Assembly: GCF_003589595.1 (NCBI RefSeq)
Contig: NW_020654080.1
Location: forward strand, 11,063,698-11,127,697
DNA: 64,000 nt
Direction: 5' to 3'
Origin: Hyposmocoma kahamanoa
Taxonomy: Eukaryota; Arthropoda; Insecta; Lepidoptera; Cosmopterigidae
The stretch's first letter is position 1, and the number at the start of each line of letters is the position of its first letter. The position numbers and the translations under genes were made by a program. Shown here one piece after another: positions 1 to 10,793 of the stretch. The notes beneath the pieces are model-generated. The model was not told the DNA's origin. It saw only the letters and a list, made by a program, of their open reading frames with translations, and did no database searches.

Positions 1-148
1 CTTCCTGTAATATATACTTTGTTTCTTCGTTTTTACTTTTTTCTTCGTATTGTAAATCACCTTCATCAAATCTCACATCTCGTGATATTGTTATTTTATC
101 ATTTTCTGGGTCCCAAAGTCTGTATCCCACAATGTTATAACCTACCAT

Positions 149-760
149 TCACACTCTCTTGTCAAATTTGTCTTGTTTCGGTATTATTGTTGCCCAAGCT
201 CTTGAACCAAATATTCTTAGTCTAGATAAATATTTTTTCTTATAAAACAATTCACTCGGGATCTTGAATTTTATAGCCCACTTAGGACATCTATTCAATT
301 GATACGCTGCGCATTGAATGGCTTCGCACCACAAATGTTTAGGTAACTTAGTCTCCGCTAATAAAGTTCTAGTTCTATCGCACAGTGTGCGATTCATCCG
401 CTCAGAAACGCCATTTTGCTGAGGGGTGTAGGACACGGTATACTTTATCCCTTTTCTGTCACAAAACTGTCGTAATTTGTTCGCAGTGTATTCGCCCCCA
501 TTATCGCATCTTATTCTTTTAACCTTATTTCCTGAATCTGTTTCCAATCTCAGATTATAATTAATCAGCTTCTCAGTCGCGTCTGACTTACACTTTAATG
601 GATAAACAACACAGAAATGTGAAAAATCGTCGATAATAGGCGTAAAATATTTCACATCATTCTCACCATTTGGACTTGGCTGTTTAACTGGCCCTGCTAT
701 GTCTGTATGCAGCATCTCGGCGATCATGCTCGTTCTCGGCCTTCCATACACGGGGTGCAA
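149..760 (-). pseudogene. copia integrase core (fragment)
   Basis: The open stretch of 203 codons is the retroviral-type integrase catalytic core of a copia element, the enzyme that inserts the cDNA copy. The DDE residues are visible in their usual contexts: D in HTDIAGP, D in RCDNGGEY and E in NGVSERMNRT, followed by the typical KLPKHLWCEAI segment. It ends at a TGA, but the same frame continues into GYRLWDPEND. The upstream zinc-binding region is in another frame. The catalytic residues are intact, but the polyprotein is broken on both sides, so no functional protein is expected. Confidence 0.85.
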
Positions 761-850
761 ATTTTATCGGAAACAGGTAACCTCATTATGTTAAGACACT
801 TCCTATTTAAATGCCCTAACCTTTTATGCCATAAGTCATCTATATTATCG
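746..850 (-). pseudogene. copia GAG-pre-integrase zinc region (fragment)
   Basis: Reading the minus strand in a frame different from the integrase core gives DLWHKRLGHLN followed by a C-x2-C segment (ICTPCMEG). This is the HHCC-type pre-integrase domain that sits just before the integrase core in copia polyproteins. A frameshift near 745 separates it from the core. Confidence 0.7.
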
Positions 851-1059
851 TTACTCACATTGCACATTTCAACTCTACATAACTCAGCTTTTATTCTATA
901 CAACTTGTTATGACATACACCGCTTAAATAGCAGTTTCTATTAAATATTTGTACATCGTATTTAGTAAAATTTACTTTAAACCCTGCATCAACTATCTTT
1001 TACACTGATCAACTTCAACTTCAACTTTTGTGTCTATGGCTCCGTCGTTTAATAAATTT

Positions 1060-1347
1060 TTAAGTTATATTTTTGACAATTAAAGTGTCAATAGTTATAT
1101 TTTGGTATTTAATTTTAAGCTTACCTCTTTTGTTTGTAGTTATACATTGGCCATTTGCCACATATATTTTCATGCTATGGTAGAAAAATATAATATCTGA
1201 CGTATAATTTTCGTATTCCTCATTACCTAAAATTTCTGCATATCCAGAGTCAACTATTAATTCTATACCTCCAGTGTCGCTCACGTTTGCCAGTATCTCG
1301 TTTACAAAAAACCCAATTTGCGATTCCTGTGTTTCTTGTACTTCCAC
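1060..1347 (-). pseudogene. copia aspartic protease region (fragment)
   Basis: The 95-codon minus-strand frame contains ELIVDSGYAEIL, matching the DSG active-site context of copia retropepsins, then a segment ending in DTLIVKNI. Such proteases cut the gag-pol polyprotein. Position between gag knuckle and integrase agrees with copia order. It is not joined in frame to its neighbours. Confidence 0.65.
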
Positions 1348-1516
1348 TGTAGACGCTCACTGGTCATCACCAGCCATCGCTAGTAAAACCTCGATTTCGT
1401 CCATATGATTGTCTTCGATCTCCTCTAAATCCTCTTCCTCGTATAGTATCACGCCCTCTTTGCATTTCTCGACCTCGCTCCGGTTCTCTCCTTTGACCTT
1501 GACCTCGTCCTAGGCC

Positions 1517-1822
1517 TTAAGCCCTGCACTCGAATGACTTATGTCCTGCTTTCCCGCAAGAATAACAATTGAAAAACGCATTCTCGAATTGTTCTTTGCT
1601 CTCTGTTTTGTCATTATCGTTTTTCATTTTTGTTTCTGCATCTAACAGTCTTGACTTTTCAAATTCATAATTTAACTTCTTATCTGTCGCAATCGTTTCT
1701 ATTGCAGTTATAACTTGGTGGTACGTCTTCGGCATTGGCGACAATAAATAACAAATTTGGTCTTCTTCGTCTACTTTCACGTCAATCGCTGCCAAATCAT
1801 TTATTAAGGCTTCGACTTTCAT
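1517..1822 (-). pseudogene. copia gag, C-terminal part with zinc knuckle
   Basis: The minus-strand reading contains the copia gag tail: a YLLSPMPKTYHQVITAIE segment, KSRLLDAE, and a CCHC zinc knuckle (CYSCGKAGHKSFEC). The knuckle binds the element's RNA in the virus-like particle. The upstream gag part at 1880-2065 is in another frame, separated by an A/T-run region near 1880, so gag is frameshifted. Confidence 0.8.
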
Positions 1823-1879
1823 CAGATGCTCTTGAAGCGACTCGTTGTTTTCCCACTTCAGGGTGATGAGCTTCCTTTT

Positions 1880-2065
1880 TTAAATAAAATCTATTATATG
1901 CGCTCTTTTTTCAAAAATTCCCTCAAGGTTTTCCAGCATTTTCTTTGCTGTTTCGCCCTTTTTTACAATGTCTATATATTTGTCCGATAAGCATTGGACT
2001 ATTATGGATTGAGCTCGCGCATCGTCCCTTTCGTAGTCGGGCAAAGTTTTTTTTGTGCGCACCAC
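1880..2065 (-). pseudogene. copia gag, internal part
   Basis: The minus-strand frame holds the gag motif ARAQSIIVQCLSDKYIDIV followed by AKKMLENLEGIFEKR, which is diagnostic of copia gag (UBN2-like region). The usual N-terminal WKFRM segment is not seen upstream, so the element's 5' end is lost or strongly diverged. Confidence 0.75.
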
Positions 2066-2250
2066 TGAGAATTTTGAAATACATATTATTGATTGCCATA
2101 TTGATGGCTCAACAATTTGTGCGTCATTCTAAAAAAGTTATTACTGTCGAAGAAAATACAATTTACGAATTTTAAAACAGTGATAAGTAATTGCATGGAA
2201 GTATATATGGTGAAGAGTTATTAAAGTTTCAATAAATACAAATTTCAAGG

Positions 2251-3328
2251 CCCACCCGTCACAATGAAATATATATATTTTATATAAAAAAAAAACTTTT
2301 GTAAAAGTATAGTAAGTAAGTATGCTAAGGGTATATTGGATTGGTGGGGCATCGTGCACGTAAATAGGAATGTAAATATTAAGATTTGGAAGTATGTCCC
2401 ACCTGCCACAGCAATAGGGTGGGACACACTTCTAAAGGTTTTTACTTTGACTAAATGTTTGTATTTTCATGGACTCGAGCTTTTACGATGTTTACTAGGT
2501 GTAACAGTTGCTTTAATTTCGGGGTTAAAAAACATTTGATGTGTTAAATTGTGACGGTTGGGACACCATTTTGTGACACGTGGGACAAGTTGCATTTGAA
2601 TACATAGAATTGAAAAAAATACTGTTTATATGTAGATCCATAATTTGTAACCAAGTTTTTTATAACTCTTCTCATAACTAAGACATTTTAACACATGAAA
2701 AGAGACAATTAAAAAGTGATAACATTTTTCCTGATGTTTTTTAGTATAAGGAAATTCATGAAAGGTCTGTCTCCACTAGTTTTAACTACGAGCAAAATTT
2801 CTAAAATTTGGTATATTTTGATAGGATCTAATCAACAAATAAAAAAATCAAAAAGGACATAATCTTCAAGGATGCGGCAGGATTTTTCAAATTGATTAGC
2901 TCATTTTAGATTCGTGACTTTGATTTCATGTCGTCATAGACAGTGTTTCAAGAAAAATAATAGGATTACTTTATCAGTTCTTTAACTCTGTTTATTTAGT
3001 ATGTTAAAATGTCTTAATAAGACAAAAATTATAAAATATTTGCTTACTAATGATGAATCTCATATTAAACAATGTAATTTTATTAATTCTCTGTATTCAA
3101 TTGTCACTCGCCCCACCCGTCACAACATCATGTCTCGTCCCACCCGTCACAACTTGACATATTAATTTTCTTAAAATGTATCAAAGTTATTAATTAAGTG
3201 TATATATAAAATAAAACTTTAACATTCAACCTAAGAACTCGATATTTAACATTCAAGTTATCACATATGAAAAACTTGAAAAAAGTTCAAGAGAAAAGGA
3301 GTCAAAATGTCCCACCCGTCGCTTTGGA
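2251..3328. repeat. Cluster of CCCACCCGTCACAA-like motifs on both strands
   Basis: The stretch holds no gene. A short GC-rich word stands out in AT-rich DNA: plus-strand copies at 2251-2264, 2397-2415 (variant), 3110-3126, 3136-3153 and 3309-3328, and minus-strand copies (TGTGACGGTTGGGACA type) near 2417-2429, 2549-2567 and 2571-2589. Spacing is irregular, so this is not a simple tandem array. It could be sub-repeats of an unidentified mobile element or decayed coding sequence with a recurring DGWD-like peptide. Confidence 0.5.
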
Positions 3329-3876
3329 ATGGCCCCTTGAAGGTTTCCTGACTTTTGTATTTAAAGCTTATTATTATCCCAAAAAGAAAGAGAGATCCAT
3401 TTGAGATCTACTTGGTAATTTTCTTTAACTTTCAAATCGTGATATCTCAGTTCCACCATTTTTTAATTACAATTTGATTACATGTACAATATATTGTTTT
3501 ATTAAACGGGCTACAAGATTATCACTAGCTTCTGAGTCTTTTATGACTGCAAAAGTGTTTATTTTTCTTCCCATATTTAGTTAATTTGTGAAGAACTTGT
3601 AACTAATGATGAACAATAATGACTTAGAAAGTTTTAAGAACTAAGTAGGCTATTTATGATCTTATCAGACGTTACGTTTAATCAAACATTGTTTTAATGA
3701 TTAGACTGACCTTTTTTTAACTGTATCTTTATTACTCACATCCACATTAAAAGACTATAAAGCTAGTGTGGACATCAAATAGTCCTACATTACGTTTTAC
3801 AAATTATTTTATTGAATGAATTTTTATTAAGTTCAATTTGTTATTAATTAATAATAGAAATTAGAATAAATTACGT

Positions 3877-3917
3877 ATCCCACATAGACATAAATAAGTC
3901 TTATGTCTATTTGGGAT
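3877..3917. repeat. Near-perfect 17-bp inverted repeat
   Basis: ATCCCACATAGACATAA at 3877-3893 pairs with 3901-3917 with one mismatch around a 7-nt spacer. It may be a hairpin or the end of a small foldback element. From 3918 to about 4110 nothing else recognisable was seen. Confidence 0.55.
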
Positions 3918-4109
3918 TTTCCATCAGAGGAAATGCAGGATCCCAAACTGGTGGTACGGAGAAACCATCTTCCCTGTTGAAATTAGGATGTTTTCAATTT
4001 CAATGACCTCTCGCAGCATCCTGGGTAGATAACGGACTTCTTTTGCAAGGACCTGGGGTTTGTCAAACTTCAATGAATGTGTAGGTTTATCCATGACATG
4101 CTCGCAGAC

Positions 4110-4232
4110 TGCAGACTTGACTTGTCTTGTGTGTATAATTGTTTGGAAAAACAAATGCACGCGATTTAAATCCGGAAAAATAGTTTCATTTCCTGTTTGT
4201 AACAATAGCGAAAACCTAACAACTCGATAAGT
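4110..4232 (-). repeat. Hairpin-type dispersed repeat E (copy 1)
   Basis: It carries ACGCGATTTAAATCCGGAAAAAT and ends in AAAACCTAACAACTCGATA, the same blocks found at 52257-52432 and, more diverged, at 11772-11942. The family is a foldback repeat of about 170 bp, with arms around an ATACACGATTTAGAT-like word. Confidence 0.6.
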
Positions 4233-4249
4233 AAATCTTTTTATAATAA

Positions 4250-4345
4250 AAATTATAATAATGTGCCAAACTACCACAGAAAATACCTGATGTCAAACTA
4301 GGAAATTTCCTTGTGCTCTTAAGTTACAGGGCAACAGAATTCACT
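4250..4345 (-). repeat. Repeat B fragment (3' tail)
   Basis: The segment with ATAATGTGCCAAACTACC and CAAACTAGGAAATTTCC is the reverse complement of the tail of the longer repeat at 56597-57105. A repeat A copy lies directly to its right, the same arrangement as at 5725-6230. Confidence 0.55.
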
Positions 4346-4349
4346 TTGT

Positions 4350-4688
4350 TCACTACCTAGAACAATTTTTATTTTTTTTTATAATATCAAATGACGGTAC
4401 GAATATTTCGTGCGCCTGAGGGTAAGCTACACGCCTGTCCATAACAGTTGCAGTGCCACTCAGAGCTTTAAATCGCAGCAATTTGAGGGATCCTCCCACT
4501 GCACCCATCATGCTGAGACATAAGTTGACAAGTCCCATGTGCCTGTAATTTCATTACATACATACATTCACCAGCACCCTTGCCCTACAAAAACCGGAAC
4601 ACAGTAATGTTCACATTACTGCTTGGCGGCAGAAATAGGTAAGGTGGCAACACTTATCTGGATGACCTCTTTCACAAGGAGCTCTACT
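4350..4688 (-). repeat. Repeat A copy (SINE/LINE-tail type), ending at the assembly gap
   Basis: In canonical orientation the family reads GAGCTCCTTGTGAAAGAG..., TTTCTGCCGCCAAGCAGTAA, ...CTGGTGAAATTACAGGCAC, ...GACAGGCGTGTAGCTTACC, ...TTGTTCGTCCCGTC, then an A/T-rich tail. Its TTTCTGCCG..AAGCAGTAATG block resembles the tail of the silkworm SINE Bm1 as I remember it. This copy ends exactly where the N run starts. Confidence 0.7.
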
Positions 4689-4698
4689 NNNNNNNNNN
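4689..4698. other. Assembly gap (10 N)
   Basis: Ten consecutive N, probably a placeholder of unknown true length. It abuts the end of a repeat A copy, so it is probably a repeat-induced break. It lies upstream of the first recognisable Naa60 exon and could hide the gene's first exon. Confidence 0.99.
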
Positions 4699-4902
4699 AC
4701 AACATAAAATATATAGGTAGGTGTTTTTCAAGGTTCCATCTTATACGGTTTTGCAAACCAGTAATTCAACCAGAAAAATATCTTACTAAATATTAGAAAT
4801 TTTACAGCAATATCAAATACGCTGATAATGAAACTCGTATAGAAACTGCACTGTGCTTAATATGTGGAACTTCTAATGACACAAGCAACTTATTGTTTGC
4901 AG

Positions 4903-5008
4903 GTATCTATCTGAAGGCTTCCAGGTGATTGTAGAGAAGTCAAAAGAATCAAAATGCTCTCTAAAAGATATACAGTTGCGTTTTTTGTGCCCTGATGACC
5001 TGGAAGAG
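4903..5008 (+). CDS. Naa60: Naa60, first recognisable exon
   Basis: The exon follows TTGTTTGCAG and ends before GTAATG. It starts with the last base of a split codon, so another coding exon must lie upstream. It reads into LRFLCPDDLEE, equivalent to the family's SLRLLCHDD start of the fold. The roughly 20 residues before that are longer than the human N terminus and not conserved by eye. Confidence 0.8.
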
Positions 5009-8000
5009 GTAATGAAAGTTAAAAACTCTGCTTACCGGTTTGTATGCATTAAAAAGAATCGTTATTATTAAATGCTGATAAATGTAACTAAAATAACTAG
5101 ATTTCATGTAATAAAATATTGTCAATATCTAAGATTGTTGTGTACTTGTGCATATTAACTGGAATGCAAAAAAGATTTGATATGTTGTGATATCACTATA
5201 ATACATAGTCTTAACTGAAATTCAAACTCCATATGTTTTTATTTCCTGACTATGTAAACAAATTACACTTGCAATTGTTGTTTCATAGATTGTAAAATGT
5301 TTTAGGTGAAATCTTTATGCAGAGATTGGTTCCCAATAGAATATCCACAATCGTGGTATGAAGACATCACATCATCTAACAGATTTTTTGCCCTGGCAGC
5401 TGTGTACAAAACACAGATCATAGGTCTTATTGTAGCTGAGATTAAACCCTACTTAAAACTAAACGCTGAAGACAGAGGAATACTATCAGGATGGTTTGCA
5501 TCAAAGGACACTCTTGTAGCATATATACTCTCTTTAGGTAAGTTACATTCTTGTACAGTCACATGCCCATAGCAAAATTCTGAAATTTTCTCAGAAATTA
5601 TGCATGGATACCTTTAAAACATTATGTGAGAACCACATCAGCAAATGTTTAATTGGTAAAGATCACAATTTTTTTTTAAATTTTTCTTTGTAGTCTTTTA
5701 ATGTAATTATAATATTAAAATTGTGCCAGACAACCACTCTAATTACCTGGTCTCAAACTAGGGAATTCCCTGTACTACGAGTACCAACACAATTCACTCC
5801 GGGGCACTACCCAGAACACCCAGACCAGACCAGAGCTATTTTAGAAAAAAATCATTAGCAAAATTAATTTTAAGTTGAATCTGACCCAGAACCACATAGT
5901 TTCAACTCTCATAGTGCAAACTTGGGCCATCGAGGTCGTAAAACTACTTTTTTGTGATATACCAAGTGACAGGACAAACAAGTCGTATATCTGGTTGTAA
6001 GCCTATGTCCATAGCTGTTACAGCTCCACTCAGTGTTTTCAATTGCAAAAGGTCTGAGGGGCACTGCCACTAAGCCCGTCACACTGACATAATGCCTGTA
6101 ATTTCACCAGCACCCTTACCCTTCAAACCGGAATGCAATAATGCTCATACTACCGTTGGGCAGCAGAAATAGGTAAGGTGACAGTACTTCCCTGGACGAA
6201 CTCTTCTACAAGGAGCTCTACTGCTACTACATTATCTTTATATTCAAACCAAGGGCCTGAAAGCAGTATAAGAATCTGTGACTGATTTCCACAGTAAGAA
6301 AAATTTTACTGAAATTTACATGGTGCATGGTGTATTGAACATTGTGTAAATTGATACAAAGGCTATACGGAAAGTAATTGCGAATGTACGTTCTTACTGC
6401 GCTGTTTATTAAATTTGACCAACTTCGTTACTCCCGATTTTTTCGTCCCATACAATGAAATGAAACGGAGTCGATTAGCACTAAAAAAAAGTTTGATCAA
6501 TTTTATGAACAACTCAGGATTGGCCAAAAAGTTGACTATGCCAAAATTGTTTTCATAAAAAAAGACTTAATGGTTCCTAAGAAAGTTTCCTTGTATCTTC
6601 TATGGTTTTGGACTTCCCCATACTGTCCTGTTTAAAAAAACACTCTGTATCTTTCAATAATAAGTTAAAGTTGCAACTCGTTGAACTCGGTGGCCCAACG
6701 ATTTGTATTGTGGGCGCTGATGAAGAGGTCCCGGGTGCGATTCCCGGTAGGATCAATTTGGGATTTTTTTCTTTCTAATCTGACTATGGTCTGGATGCTC
6801 CGGGTGACCCCTGAGTGAATTGCGTTGCTCTGGCATTCATAATGCAGGGAATAATTGTATATTGGCACAGATTACTTAATAGTTACTACCTAACAGATAC
6901 ATCACTCTCATGCAAAATCGAAAATACCTACGCTATAATAGCCTACCAAATCTGAATAATGACACTAGGCCCTCACTACTACGAGGAAAAAGGAACCTAA
7001 ACACGCGCTCAGAGAAGTGGAAATAACGTTGCCAGCCGTGTGCAGACTGCTCATAAATGAAAGATTTGTATGAGAGCTTGCGCCGACGTTTCCTTTACTT
7101 CAAAGTAATTTTTTTCCTGATTGAGTTAAACCTATAGTCAGTATTTAAGAAAATGATGTCCGTAAACTACAAGTCTGTTTATTAATACAGTTTGTATTTG
7201 CATTGTCACTATAGTTACTCATTCATTAGATTTGTCATGGAGTTGGACAAACTCACCGGGATTATGCGTTGTGCGCGCTTTGGTTAACAACATTCGAGCC
7301 AAACTATTAGTGCAGAATAAGCTCATCACAAGTTGGGCTCGCGAAATAATTGTATCTACGTATGTATTTTCGTTTTTGACGTAGAAACGTTTTTCTAATG
7401 CTATGACTTATCGTTGATAATAAATGTTTTAGATAAAAGTAGAAAGTCAGTGTTTTCAAGATAAAAAAATTAAATATTGCAACATAAAACCTTTAACCTA
7501 TAAAACCTCGCAATTCTGAAGTAGAATTCGATTTACAACAAAAATTTTCTCAACTCTCTGTCTGCTGCCGCGGGAAAAGGAGATTTTTTATTTTTTTAAA
7601 TTTGTTGCTAATAATCCGGACTTTCTTCAAAATGTCAGGCTTTTCGTCCGGATTATTTTTTTGAAATTTCGGAATGGTAACCCTAGTTATGGGTAACATG
7701 AACGTACGTTAACGAACTGGAATATTATAATGTCATGGCATCGTTTACCACTTCTCATCCATTTGACGGAGATATATTTATTGAAAAAAATTTTTTTTAT
7801 ATGTTCCTGTCAGGCGTAACTCGCGCGTACAGGCGGTCAGGCGTGGCGACGATGCTGTTAGACGTGCTAATCAATCACCTGGCGGGGCCGATGCCGCTGC
7901 CGCCCCACGAACACCGAGTCAAGGCCATATTCCTTCACGTGCTCACCACCAACACTGAGGCTATACTCTTCTATGAGCAGAGAAGGTAAGTGTTGGCCCT

Positions 8001-10793
8001 AACTTTGTTCCAGTACATTTTTTATTTAATTGAAAGTGACGTCGTGATGGCCTAAACCCTCTCCTTAGCGAAACGTATAAATGAGTTGACGGCGATCATG
8101 ATGACGTCATTGTTTCCGTGCAAATTTGATAAAACTTTTTTTATATGCACTGTCAAGATCACATCCACCTACACTTTGGACTGTTCTTAACGCAAATGGC
8201 ATAGAATTGAAATTCATTTACGGGGCAATGTATACACTTCTAGAATAACATTCCAGTTGTTAATCAAAATTTCCCATTTACGAGGTTTAAAACTATAATC
8301 AAATAAAAACTTTAAAGGTTATTACTATTATACAGCTTATGCGTATTTGGATGATAAAAGGTTGTCTTGATCTATCATAGTTGAAATAAATATAGTAGTA
8401 AATGATAAATATATACGACCAGTTTCTTGCTCATTCTTCTCAGGGGATTCTACCTTGCGAATGAGTTGTAGAGTTTAATTAATGTGAGGATTTCAAGTGT
8501 AATTTACTTACCAATGAAATAAACGTTGTTTATTTGAGTTTGGGTTTGAATTTAAGTACAGCCGGTTCCGAGTAGTTCAGTGTGAAGAAAGGTCCTAAAC
8601 AAACTTAATCATTAACCTGTGGTCCCCAAAATTAATTAATTAAATTAATTTTGGTCCTATTTAAATTTGAAGAAAGTATTCCACCTCTAAGGGTGGCAAA
8701 CTAGGAGATAAATAACTTTAGAGGTCGGTTTTTTCAGTATTAGACCTCAACTGAGGTGCCCTCTTTCTAATTATCGTGTCGTATCGAGTTATCGTGTACA
8801 TACAAAAAAACATACAGTCGAATTGAGAATCTCCTCCTTTTTTAAAGTTGGTTTATAAAGGTGAATAGTTTCATGGCGAAAGATCACTCAATCCTTAAGT
8901 TCAATTGTCTTCGTGTACATACGAGATGGTTCAGAGCTGTATGTAGTCAGTTGCTTATTTACAATACTTTTAAAAAAGGAATTTCTGCTCTTAAATTTTA
9001 CTTACTGTACAGGTTTTAATTGATTTGGAATGTTTAACGTTATCAGAAATGCGATTAAATCATGAAATATTCGCATTGTTTTCAGAATTATCAAGGCAAC
9101 AATGCTTACTACCTTATTTTGCAATATTATCGATGGCATAGATAGTACATATTATGAGTCTATATGTCCGACCAATTGTTTTTATCAACCTACTCGAAAA
9201 CTGTTGATAAGATATTTGATAACGCTCTTTCATATCGATAACTACGAAATTATGGTTAATTTTCTGTCATGTAGTTTATATTGTACTAACTGAATTTTAT
9301 GTAAAAACCGACAAGACAGATTTCAGCCCATCGTTTTAAAATTTGCTTGGCAAGCTTCTGTGTTTATTTTATTGAATATCACTACGTGTACTACAATGAT
9401 ATTCATATATTTTTTGGGAAAATACGAGCTACAAAACTTGGTCTGTATCGTACGAATTCCAAATAAAGAACTCAGTTACATTAGCGGCTCTAATTGAAGA
9501 TTGCTGTCAAAATAGAGAAAACTTTATATAGAAGAAAGGTCTGCTTTTCTTACAGTTACCGTTTCTCTATTTGCACCATCTATCAAGGATGCAAAAGAGG
9601 CATTTTTAAATAACAAGATAATTATTATTGTTTTTTATAAATTTGCGGTTTCTTTATTAATAGTTTTGTATAAATAATATAATAATAATATGTTAATTCC
9701 AGTCAGTCTCGCTAACAAGTTGAGGCGGTTGAATTTCTGTGGCGTGTCGTTTCCAACAGAAATGCAGAAAGCAGTCTGACCCCGGCCGTCTGTACCATTA
9801 CCGGGGGAATGTTGCCTCTCCCATTAAAACAATCAAAATTAGTCTTTTAGATCATGGGAGAGGTGAAAGTCTAAAATAGATAGATATCTATAAATTGCGT
9901 GCGGTCAAGATTTCAACTGCAAACGTCGCTTATCGTAGTGCTAGAACCAAGAGCAACCATTTTTCTTTGTTTTTCGATTTTTGCGTCAATAATAATAGCA
10001 AATTGTTATTGATACAAATTACCGAAAAACCTAAGAACTCGATATACGGCCGGTTTTTATATTTGATCCTGAATCTAGGATTGTTTTCTATCCAGATTTT
10101 ATTCGATCCATCGATCGCTGCCGGATCTGTATTTCAATATGTCTATCTTAGCTCTAGCGCCCTTATGGCAGAGAAGACAACAAAAGAAAATTGGGAAATA
10201 CATTTGCCCGGAATTGGATTGCGTATATTGTTACATTTTAACAGTGAAGTATATAATCATAATAAGAATAGTTGGTCTATATACACTACTGAGCACAGAC
10301 CTCCTCTCACAATAAGAGGGCTTGGACTGCAGTTCAATACGAATTGGGTACACGCATTAAATTGCTTTACATATGTGTGCAGATTTCCCCACGATGTTTT
10401 CTTACCATGAGCCTTCATCGAGAAGCTGATGGTAAATTTAAAATATCGACTACTATACGTATATACTACGACTCTATGCTCGAGGGTGGGCAAATCTATC
10501 AGGTTACCAGGGGTTCACTGATTTCGCTGACTTCAGTCAAGTATATAACAGAGAATATTTTATTCATTCTTTCCAGGTTCCGCCTGCACTCATTCCTCCC
10601 TTACTACTATTCAATAAAAGGCAGATGTAAGGATGGTTTCACCTACGTGTATTATGTGAACGGGGGCCACGCGCCGTGGGGTCTTTACGACTACGTAAAA
10701 TACGTCGCTAGAGCGGCGCTACGTGGAGGCGGACTCTATCCCTGGTTGTGGCGAAAACTACGCACGGCACTCACCATTGCATGGCACAGGTAG
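4903..10793 (+). CDS. Naa60: N-alpha-acetyltransferase 60 (NatF), spliced, 5' end missing
   Basis: Naa60 is a GNAT-fold acetyltransferase that, in animals, acetylates N termini of transmembrane proteins facing the cytosol and sits on the Golgi. Four exons join in phase: 4903-5008, 5306-5537, 7814-7985 and 10577-10793, all with AG acceptors and GT donors, giving 241 codons before the TAG. Diagnostic blocks are DWFPIEYP.SWY, IIGLIVAEIK, AYILSLGV, the acetyl-CoA loop AYRRSGVATMLL (RxxGxA), IFLHVLTTNTEAILFYE, PYYYSIKG and KDGFTYVYYVNGGHAPW. The C-terminal basic and aromatic stretch (LYPWLWRKL) fits the family's membrane-binding tail. The human protein is 242 aa, so only a short N-terminal part is missing; no ATG exon was found. 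Introns carry repeats A, B, D, E and G. Confidence 0.92.
5306..5537 (+). CDS. Naa60: Naa60, second recognisable exon
   Basis: The exon lies between TGTTTTAG and GTAAGT. It encodes VKSLCRDWFPIEYPQSWY through LVAYILSLG (last codon split). It supplies the substrate-side beginning of the GNAT fold, including the conserved WFPIEYP loop. Confidence 0.92.
5725..5830 (-). repeat. Repeat B fragment (3' tail)
   Basis: It contains TGTGCCAGACAACCAC and CAAACTAGGGAATTCCC, the reverse complement of the tail of the 56597-57105 element. It lies in Naa60 intron 5538-7813. Confidence 0.6.
5962..6230 (-). repeat. Repeat A copy
   Basis: It shows the family's blocks in reverse complement: ACTGCCACTAAGCCCGTCAC, AATTTCACCAGCACCC, AGAAATAGGTAAGGTGACAG and AAGGAGCTCTACTGCTACT. 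It lies in a Naa60 intron and is moderately diverged. Confidence 0.7.
6676..6860 (+). repeat. Repeat B head, tRNA-like
   Basis: It contains GGTGGCCCAACGATTTG, then AGAGGTCCCGGGTGCGATTC, which resembles a tRNA B box (GGTTCGANTCC), then GGTAGGATCAATTTGGGA. The same order recurs at 56597-56760, so this is the tRNA-derived 5' part of a SINE-like element. Confidence 0.6.
7814..7985 (+). CDS. Naa60: Naa60, third recognisable exon
   Basis: The exon lies between CCTGTCAG and GTAAGT. It encodes the acetyl-CoA binding segment YRRSGVATMLL and the LHVLTTNTEAILFYE block. It is clearly GC-richer than the flanking introns. Start and end phases match its neighbours. Confidence 0.93.
8434..8545 (+). mobile_element. 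jockey-type LINE 3' end (fragment)
   Basis: CTCAGGGGATTCTACC, GCGAATGAGTTGTAGAG and CCAATGAAATAAACG match a second copy at 52148-52250. The sequence resembles 3' untranslated ends of lepidopteran jockey-like LINEs, where a polyadenylation word closes the element. It is inside the last Naa60 intron. Confidence 0.55.
8626..8860. repeat. Repeat D pieces in opposite orientations, led by an AT-rich palindrome
   Basis: CCAAAATTAATT at 8626 pairs with AATTAATTTTGG ending at 8654, flanked on both sides by GGTCC. Next comes the 3' block of repeat D (AATATTCCACCTCTAAGGG type, 8655-8745), then its 5' block in reverse complement (8805-8855: CATACAGTCGAATTGAGAA, CTCCTCCTTTTTT). The same family is at 59350-59605. 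Confidence 0.55.
9705..9880. repeat. Probable small repeat with a CTCTCCCAT/ATGGGAGAG hairpin
   Basis: CCTCTCCCATT near 9816 and ATGGGAGAGG near 9854 are inverted around about 27 nt. The segment also holds a GC-rich block (CCGGCCGTC, TACCGGGGG) unlike its surroundings. No second copy was found in the window. Confidence 0.35.
10265..10465 (+). repeat. Repeat G copy (common lepidopteran SINE-like repeat)
   Basis: The order CACTACTGAGCACAGACC, CTCTCACAATAAGAGGGC, AATTGGGTACACGCATT, CAGATTTCCCCACGATGTTT and AAGCTGATGGTAAATTT follows a repeat very common in moth genomes (cf. GTCCCACTGCTGGGCACAGG... as I recall it). It lies in the Naa60 intron just before the last exon. Confidence 0.65.
10577..10793 (+). 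CDS. Naa60: Naa60, last exon
   Basis: The exon follows TTTCTTTCCAG and encodes LPYYYSIKGRCKDGFTYVYY, NGGHAPWGLYDY and a basic C-terminal tail. The in-frame TAG at 10791-10793 lies inside CACAGGTAGTC, which also reads as a donor site (AG|GTAGTC after 10789). Reading through to TAG gives a near-normal length, so termination is preferred. Confidence 0.88.

Larger units (their letters stand above)
1..2090 (-). mobile_element. Decayed Ty1/copia retrotransposon, truncated by the window edge
   Basis: On the minus strand, pieces of a copia polyprotein appear in the expected order from high to low coordinates: gag (2065-1880), gag zinc knuckle (1822-1517), protease (1347-1060), integrase zinc region (about 850-746) and integrase core (760-149). 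After one in-frame TGA at the end of the core, the reading continues to the window edge with the conserved GYRLWDPEND block seen before the reverse transcriptase in copia elements. Reverse transcriptase and RNase H would lie left of position 1. Frame changes between pieces and missing gag N-terminal sequence show that the element is dead. No LTR was identified. Confidence 0.85.

Noticed and set aside
707..913. Plus-strand ORF across the copia integrase region
   Set aside because: It is the antisense shadow of the copia pre-integrase and integrase coding sequence.
6400..6660. Possible mariner remnant in the Naa60 intron
   Set aside because: Only weak similarity of ends (ACGGAAAGTAATTGCG, AACACTCTGTATC); no transposase motif could be read.
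6665..6868. Minus-strand ORF in the Naa60 intron
   Set aside because: It coincides with the repeat B head; the open frame (PTGNRTRDLF) is a known kind of artefact over tRNA-like boxes.
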